11,409 nt of DNA from CAMEON01 sp045643785 (GTDB taxonomy: Bacteria; Bacillota; Clostridia; Oscillospirales; CAG-272). The notes under the pieces were generated by a model. That model was not told the origin of the DNA. It ran no database searches and saw only the letters and a list, made by a program, of their open reading frames with translations. The translations under genes and the position numbers were made by a program. This document shows, one piece after another, positions 7,111 to 11,409 of this stretch (positions within the stretch are counted from its first letter, which is position 1; every line of letters begins with the position of its first letter). Location of the stretch: the NCBI GenBank assembly GCA_045643785.1, contig JAZRFR010000140.1, forward strand, positions 1 to 11,409, read 5' to 3'.

Positions 7111-8733
7111 ATGATGAAACGCAATTCTTCCGCGAGGTCGGCTACCTTCAGCACACCCGTCAAGATCGCGGTGGCGCTGATTTTGTCCATCCTCGTGATC
7201 CTGCCCATTATCCGTATGTTTACGGGAGTCCGTCTCTCGGATTTTCAGACGGTATTCAAGTCCCCGCTGTTTGGGGACGCGCTGAGAAATTCCATCGTTC
7301 TCTCCCTCATCGCCACGGTCATCAGCGTTCTGCTGGCCTATGTCCTGGCGCTCTGCATGGTGCGCACGACCATCCCCGGCAAGCGGGTCTTCAGCGTGCT
7401 TCTGACCCTGCCCATGCTCATCCCCTCCATCTCCCACGGCATTGGTCTGACCACCCTGTTCGGTAACAACGGTATTCTGACCCAATTCTTCGGCACCCCC
7501 TCCATTTACGGCCCCGTGGGTATCGTGGCGGGCTCGGTTCTGTACGCTTTCCCTGTGGCCTACATCATGCTCTCCGACGTACTGACTTACGAGGACATGT
7601 CGGTTTATGAGGCGGCGAACGTGCTGGGTATCGGCAAGGTCCGTCAGTTCTTCCGTATTTCCCTTCCTTATCTGAAAAAGCCCCTGATCGCCACGGTGTT
7701 CAGCACTTTTTCCCTGATCGTCACCGACTACGGCGTGCCCGTTCTCATCGGCGGGCAGACCTACACGCTGTCTTCCCTCATGTACACCGAGATCGCCGCC
7801 GCCAGCGGCGGTAGCTTCGGCAAGAGCATCGTGTACGCTCTGTTCCTGCTGATCCCCGCCGTGGTGGCCTTCATCACGGATGCCATCAACAAGGAAAAAG
7901 GCACTACGGCTTTCGTCAAGAAAAGCATTGCCACCAAAACCGCAACCTCCATCCGTATTCTGTCCTTTGCTGCTTGCGCCGCGGTCTCCTGCGTGGCTAT
8001 CCTGCCCATCCTGTCCTTTGCGGTACAGGCATTCGTGGTTGCCTATCCCCGTGACATGACCCCCACTCTGGCGCAGGTGGAGCATATGATCCAGCAGAGA
8101 GGATTGGAATATCTGGTCAACTCCTTGGTCATCGCTCTGGCTACGGCGCTTCTGGGCACGGTGCTGTCCTACGTCACCGCCTATCTGACGGCGCGGATGA
8201 AATCCTCTCTCTCCCGTCTGATCCATCTGCTGGCTTTGACCTTCATGGCCATCCCGGGTCTGGTGCTGGGTCTTTCCTACGCCATGACCTTCAAGGAGAC
8301 CATCATCTACGGCACGGTCGCCATCATGATCATGGCCAACGTGGCTCACTTCCTGTCCTCCCCTTACCTGATGATGTACAATTCCTTCGGGAAGATGAAT
8401 CAGAATCTGGAGGCGGTGGGAGATACCCTGGGCGTGAGCCGTCTCCGCATGATCAAGGACGTGTTCATCCCCCAGAGCGCATCCACGATTCTGGAGATGT
8501 TCGCCTACCTGTTCGTCAACGCCATGATGACCATTTCGGCGGTCTCCTTCCTGGCGACCACCACCACAAGACCCATCTCCCTCATGATCTCCCAGTTCAA
8601 GGACAGCGTGGGAGGCATGGAGCTGGCCGCCGTGGTATCCCTGATGATTTTGGTAACCAACCTCGCCCTCAAGGGCATTCTGGGGCTGATCCGCATGGCG
8701 GTCATTGCCCGCAAGAAGCATAGCAAAGCATAG
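7111..8733 (+). CDS. Fused two-domain ABC transporter permease
   Basis: 540 residues; ATG at 7111 (a second ATG follows at once) with AAAGGA at 7098-7103. It contains two MetI-type membrane domains in one chain. Each has about six hydrophobic segments and one cytosolic EAA loop for contact with the ATPase: YEAANVLGIG with FRISLP (~166-186) in the first half, and LEAVGDTLGVS with FIPQ (~433-455) in the second. Tandem fused permeases of this size are typical of the FbpB and 2-aminoethylphosphonate permease groups, so one chain supplies the whole channel. A basic tail (RKKHSKA) ends the protein in the cytosol. It is 19 bp after the ATPase gene and 18 bp before the cytidylyltransferase gene, all in the same direction. 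The substrate is inferred from the neighbours. Confidence 0.92.
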   Translation: MMKRNSSARSATFSTPVKIAVALILSILVILPIIRMFTGVRLSDFQTVFKSPLFGDALRNSIVLSLIATVISVLLAYVLALCMVRTTIPGKRVFSVLLTLPMLIPSISHGIGLTTLFGNNGILTQFFGTPSIYGPVGIVAGSVLYAFPVAYIMLSDVLTYEDMSVYEAANVLGIGKVRQFFRISLPYLKKPLIATVFSTFSLIVTDYGVPVLIGGQTYTLSSLMYTEIAAASGGSFGKSIVYALFLLIPAVVAFITDAINKEKGTTAFVKKSIATKTATSIRILSFAACAAVSCVAILPILSFAVQAFVVAYPRDMTPTLAQVEHMIQQRGLEYLVNSLVIALATALLGTVLSYVTAYLTARMKSSLSRLIHLLALTFMAIPGLVLGLSYAMTFKETIIYGTVAIMIMANVAHFLSSPYLMMYNSFGKMNQNLEAVGDTLGVSRLRMIKDVFIPQSASTILEMFAYLFVNAMMTISAVSFLATTTTRPISLMISQFKDSVGGMELAAVVSLMILVTNLALKGILGLIRMAVIARKKHSKA

Positions 8734-8751
8734 AAAGGAAATTTCGACAAC

Positions 8752-9648
8752 ATGATTCTCTCGAAAAAGCAATTTGATATTCTGGTATATCTGGAGGGCA
8801 AGCGCACAGCGGTTTCCCAGCGGGAGTTATCCGGTGAGACCGGCATTTCTCTGGGCACGGTCAACAAGCTTCTGACCGAGCTGGTCGAAAAGGGCATGGT
8901 GACCGACGGTACGATCACCGAGGCGGGTGTAGAGGCTCTGGAACCTTACCGCGTCAAGCGCGCCGTGTTCATGGCGGCGGGCTTCGGTTCCCGCTTGGTG
9001 CCCATTACCCTCAACACCCCCAAGCCTCTGGTGCGGGTCAAGGGCAAGCGCATCATTGATTCCCTGCTGGATGCCGTTCTGGCTGTGGGCATTGAGGAGA
9101 TCTACCTGGTGCGTGGCTACCTTGCTGAGCAGTTCGATCAGCTTCTTTTGAAGTACCCCACCATCCGCTTTGTCGAGAACGGCGTGTACAACGAGACCAA
9201 CAACATCTCCTCCGCTTACTTTGCGCGGCACTTGCTCTCGAACAGCTACGTATTCGAGTCGGATCTGCTTCTCTACAATCCTGCTCTGATCACCAAGTAC
9301 CAGTACTCCTCCAACTACCTGGGCGTTCCCACCGAGGTCACCGAGGACTGGTGCTTCAACGTGGGCAGCTCGGGCTATATCAAGAGCATGTCCCTGGGCG
9401 GTGTCAACTGCTACCACATGTACGGCATCTCCTACTGGAACGAGGAGGACGGCAAGCAGCTGGAAACCGATTTGGAAACCGTATACAACAAGGTGCCCGG
9501 CGGCAAGCAGCGCTACTGGGATCAGGTCGCCTTTGACTACTGCCCCGATCACTACAAGATCGCGGTTCGTCCCTGCTCCTTTGAGGACATCATTGAGATC
9601 GATACCTTCAACGAGCTCAAGCAGTTGGACCCCAATTACGCGATGTAA
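8752..9648 (+). CDS. Winged-helix domain fused to LicC/PntC-like CTP:phosphocholine or phosphonate cytidylyltransferase
   Basis: 298 residues; ATG at 8752, AAAGGA at 8734-8739. Residues 1-66 form a MarR/GntR-like winged helix (QFDILVYLEGK, then SQRELSGETGISLGTVNKLLTE by position 22-43 as helix-turn-helix, wing ending in ITEAG). Residues ~68-298 are a nucleotidyltransferase: GFGSRLVPITLNTPKPLV (77-94) with the G-x-G-x-R signature, ESD (169-171) for metal binding, EDW (198-200), YWDQ (256-259) and IEID (281-284). Spacing of these blocks resembles pneumococcal LicC, which makes CDP-choline from phosphocholine, and the related PntC, which makes CMP-aminoethylphosphonate. The adjacent binding-protein transporter suggests its substrate is imported. 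No choline kinase domain is attached or nearby. Not a sugar enzyme by motif, but glucose-1-phosphate type activity cannot be excluded. The HTH may bind DNA, with autoregulation as a possibility. Confidence 0.86.
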   Translation: MILSKKQFDILVYLEGKRTAVSQRELSGETGISLGTVNKLLTELVEKGMVTDGTITEAGVEALEPYRVKRAVFMAAGFGSRLVPITLNTPKPLVRVKGKRIIDSLLDAVLAVGIEEIYLVRGYLAEQFDQLLLKYPTIRFVENGVYNETNNISSAYFARHLLSNSYVFESDLLLYNPALITKYQYSSNYLGVPTEVTEDWCFNVGSSGYIKSMSLGGVNCYHMYGISYWNEEDGKQLETDLETVYNKVPGGKQRYWDQVAFDYCPDHYKIAVRPCSFEDIIEIDTFNELKQLDPNYAM

Positions 9649-9674
9649 AATATCTCTTTTAGGGGAAACGGCAG

Positions 9675-9704
9675 GGGGGGAACTTCTTGAAAGAAGTTCC
9701 CCCC
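9675..9704. repeat. 14-bp perfect inverted repeat after the cytidylyltransferase gene
   Basis: The arms at 9675-9688 and 9691-9704 are fully complementary with two bases between them (the true loop is probably six bases). It starts 26 bp after the stop codon, so it could stabilise the 3' end of the operon mRNA. No T-run follows on either strand, so it is not a standard intrinsic terminator. Confidence 0.7.
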
Positions 9705-9799
9705 AGGTCTCGTTGCGACTCGGTCACGACACGGCTCTGGATGCCACCGGCATCCATTCACTACCGTGTCGCCGCTTCGCTACCCCCTTCAAGAACTTT
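9675..9799. repeat. Nested structured intergenic element, candidate dispersed repeat or ncRNA
   Basis: The non-coding 250-bp gap between convergent genes holds several palindromes: the 14-bp one at 9675-9704; GACACGG (9728-9734) with CCGTGTC (9764-9770), enclosing TGGATGCC (9738-9745) with GGCATCCA (9749-9756) and a three-base loop; and TTCTTGAA (9684-9691) complementary to TTCAAGAA (9786-9793), which would close the whole element. The nesting is more than a terminator needs and resembles a compact repeated element of clostridial genomes. It may make a structured RNA or simply be a mobile palindromic repeat. Strand is unknown. Confidence 0.55.
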
Positions 9800-9840
9800 T
9801 AAAAAAATCATGCCTTTTCAAAAATTCAATCAGCTAAACG

Positions 9841-9876
9841 AAAAGGAGTAAGTTGACGTTCAACTTACTCCTTTTT
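9841..9876. terminator. Bidirectional terminator between convergent genes
   Basis: 16-bp stem (9841-9856 with 9860-9875), loop CGT, with an A-run on the left arm and a T-run (9872-9876) on the right, so it can serve both strands. It lies 23 bp from the minus-strand nucleotidase stop at 9899 and 192 bp from the plus-strand cytidylyltransferase stop. Confidence 0.85.
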
Positions 9877-9898
9877 CGTATGGACGGAGGAATGGGGG

Positions 9899-11409
9899 CT
9901 ATTGTTTGTTCCAGCCGCCGGCGCGGATATACTCTGCCAGCAGGTCGCGGGCGTAAACGCCCTCTGTGTAGCGAGCCACCTCCGTGAGTTTATTGGGGGC
10001 ATAGGTGGAGGTGTAGGAATCCACCAGGACGTAGTAGATCGCATTGGCATTGATCTTGCCCTTCAGGCTCTCGCCGTAGGCGGTGTAGCTGATGAAATAG
10101 TTACTGTTGGAGGTATTGATGAATTTACTCAAAAGGTCGGAGCCCTTGATGGAGCAGAGCACCAGGGTATTGTCAAAGGGCAGGATCATCTGGAGCTGGG
10201 AATAGGTGATATTCCCTGCCTTCAGATTGTAGGGACTCCGCACCTTCAAAAACCCGCCGCCCAGAACGACGTCATACTCCGAGAATGCCTCCTCGGCCAC
10301 CTTGGCGTACAGGTCGGCCGCCAGCTGACAGATATCGTCCCCCGAGCGGTAGGCGCTGTTATAGCCCAGCACTTCACTACCGGCCGACACCTGATCCTTG
10401 TACTTTTCCATGAGGGTATCCACGATGGGATCTCCCTCCAGATGCTCATAGCGGCTTGCAGGGATATACTCGGCGGTGAGGACGGTATTCTTTCCGTTGG
10501 CGAAATTGATGCGAGCCTCGGCGTGGGATACGCCTTTATTGTCGCCGCCGCCCTGGAGGTGGTAGACACCGTCGCCGTCCCGCAGGGTATACCGTTGATG
10601 GGAGTGACCCTCGAAGACGATATCCACGTAGCCCTCGGAGAGAATGGGGTCATAGTAGGCGGACAGGGCGGAATCGCTGATGCTTCCCGAGGAGGATGAG
10701 CCGTAGCCGTCGTGGATAGAGTAGATGATGAAATCCGCGCCCGCTTCACGGAGCATCTCGGCTTCGGCCTTGACCAGAGCGGTCAGATCCTTACCCGTTT
10801 TGAAATAGACATCTTCCGACATTTCACCCGAAATGGAGGAGTAGCAATCACCCATTGCCCCGATGATGCCGATGGTGGCGCCGCCGCGCTGAACCAGCAC
10901 AGAGGATTTGCAGTAGGAGGCTTGCTTGTCCGTATCGCGGTCGTAGATATTGATGGCCAGGAAGGGGAATTCGGCCAGGTCGGCGTTATCGTCGATGAAG
11001 GTCTCGCCCCAATCGTACTCGTGGTTACCCAGGGTCATGGAGACGAAGTCAAGGTCGTTCATCCATTCGGTGATGATGAAGCCCTTGGTGAGGTTGGATT
11101 CCGAGCTTCCCTGCCACATATCGCCCGAGGAAAGGAGGATCACGTGGTCTTCAGTCTTGTAGGCGTTTTTGAGGTAGGTAGTCAGCTCGTCCACACCGCC
11201 TTGGGTATCGGAATCGCAGAATTTGCCGTGGAGGTCGTTGATGGCGAAAAGATCCAGAACAATGACCACCGAAATGCCGCAATCGTCGCACTCGCCGTCG
11301 TCATCGGTATCGGTGTGATCCTCTGCGGGGGTGTCGGGAGCGGGCTGATCCGCGGAGGTCTCGGTGGGAGACGTTGCGGGCTGAGTTTCGGGGGTGGTGA
11401 CGGCCGAGG
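9899..11409 (-). CDS. Secreted metallophosphatase / 5'-nucleotidase family protein, N-terminus outside window
   Basis: The frame stays open from the stop TAG (9899-9901) to the window edge, so the gene is 5'-truncated; the GTG at 11267-11269 is internal. The visible N-terminal part is a Thr/Pro/Asp/Glu-rich linker ending in HTDTDDDGECDDCG, an acidic Cys-containing motif seen in Firmicute surface proteins. Then comes a calcineurin-like phosphoesterase domain with metal ligands NDLHG, SSGD, GNHEYDWG and GHSHQ, followed by a 5'-nucleotidase C-terminal domain (LGGGF where classical enzymes carry NGGGIR; LPFDNTLV). The family (UshA, CD73) removes phosphate from extracellular nucleotides or related phosphate esters. 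The signal peptide must lie outside the window. It is transcribed toward the cytidylyltransferase operon and shares the terminator with it. It could release phosphate or head groups outside the cell, but a link to the transporter is speculative. Confidence 0.9.
   Translation of the reverse strand, partial: SAVTTPETQPATSPTETSADQPAPDTPAEDHTDTDDDGECDDCGISVVIVLDLFAINDLHGKFCDSDTQGGVDELTTYLKNAYKTEDHVILLSSGDMWQGSSESNLTKGFIITEWMNDLDFVSMTLGNHEYDWGETFIDDNADLAEFPFLAINIYDRDTDKQASYCKSSVLVQRGGATIGIIGAMGDCYSSISGEMSEDVYFKTGKDLTALVKAEAEMLREAGADFIIYSIHDGYGSSSSGSISDSALSAYYDPILSEGYVDIVFEGHSHQRYTLRDGDGVYHLQGGGDNKGVSHAEARINFANGKNTVLTAEYIPASRYEHLEGDPIVDTLMEKYKDQVSAGSEVLGYNSAYRSGDDICQLAADLYAKVAEEAFSEYDVVLGGGFLKVRSPYNLKAGNITYSQLQMILPFDNTLVLCSIKGSDLLSKFINTSNSNYFISYTAYGESLKGKINANAIYYVLVDSYTSTYAPNKLTEVARYTEGVYARDLLAEYIRAGGWNKQ

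Noticed and set aside
5287..8733. Ferric iron (Fbp/Fut) transporter
   Set aside because: Not excluded, but down-ranked: no Tyr pair typical of the iron site is seen and the fourth gene is a head-group cytidylyltransferase rather than an iron gene.
6985..8772. 595-codon minus-strand open frame opposite the permease, and similar ones opposite the lipoprotein, the ATPase and the cytidylyltransferase
   Set aside because: Protein is His/Gln/Asp/Gly-rich with no recognisable domain and antisense to convincing genes, so treated as shadows.
9675..9704. Standard rho-independent terminator for the transporter operon
   Set aside because: Good hairpin but no T tract follows on either strand; the terminator at 9841-9876 fits better.
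9401..9802. Plus-strand frame running from the cytidylyltransferase into the structured gap
   Set aside because: Overlaps a solid gene out of frame and then translates through inverted repeats; no ribosome binding site or domain.
1..11409. CRISPR arrays, tRNA or rRNA genes, insertion sequences, phage genes
   Set aside because: No regularly spaced repeats, no tRNA-like cloverleaf, no transposase or phage motifs were seen on either strand.

Overview
The window reads like a chromosomal segment of an uncultured gut-type Clostridia (Bacillota). The evidence is a moderately GC-rich coding style, AAGGAG-type ribosome binding sites, consensus sigma-A promoters (TTGAAA or TTGACA, 17-bp spacer, TATAAT), intrinsic terminators, a lipobox substrate-binding lipoprotein and Gram-positive envelope enzymes. 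The exact genus cannot be told from the sequence.

Layout. Positions 1-654 (+) hold the C-terminal part of GTP-dependent phosphoenolpyruvate carboxykinase, closed by a strong hairpin terminator (686-733). A new promoter (790-818) then starts a cell-envelope block. First is a five-TM alkaline-phosphatase/LTA-synthase-like membrane enzyme (906-2729). Second is an unusual fusion of a YidC/Oxa1 insertase to a CDP-glycerol glycerophosphotransferase (TagF/TagB-like) domain (2746-4815). A second, perfect-consensus promoter overlaps the stop codon of the fusion and, through a leader that can fold, drives a 71-aa single-TM protein of unknown function (4918-5133), followed by a terminator (5147-5194). 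Next come a PhnS/FbpA-like lipoprotein (5287-6285), an ABC ATPase (6285-7091), a fused double-domain permease (7111-8733) and a LicC/PntC-like cytidylyltransferase carrying an N-terminal winged-helix domain (8752-9648). Positions 9649-9898 hold no gene but contain an elaborate set of nested inverted repeats and a bidirectional terminator. On the minus strand, 9899-11409 is the C-terminal part of a secreted metallophosphatase/5'-nucleotidase whose N-terminus lies outside the window.

How the genes may work together (inference). The fusion and the LTA-synthase-like enzyme look like a module for making a glycerol-phosphate-type polymer at the membrane. The transporter plus the cytidylyltransferase look like a module that imports a small phosphorylated or phosphonate head group (2-aminoethylphosphonate or phosphocholine) and activates it with CTP for decorating a surface polymer or lipid. 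No choline kinase and no phosphonate biosynthesis gene is visible, which favours direct activation of a scavenged compound. The most notable items are the YidC-glycerophosphotransferase fusion, the import-and-activate gene set, the HTH-cytidylyltransferase fusion and the structured intergenic repeat. No RNA gene, CRISPR array, insertion sequence or phage gene was seen.
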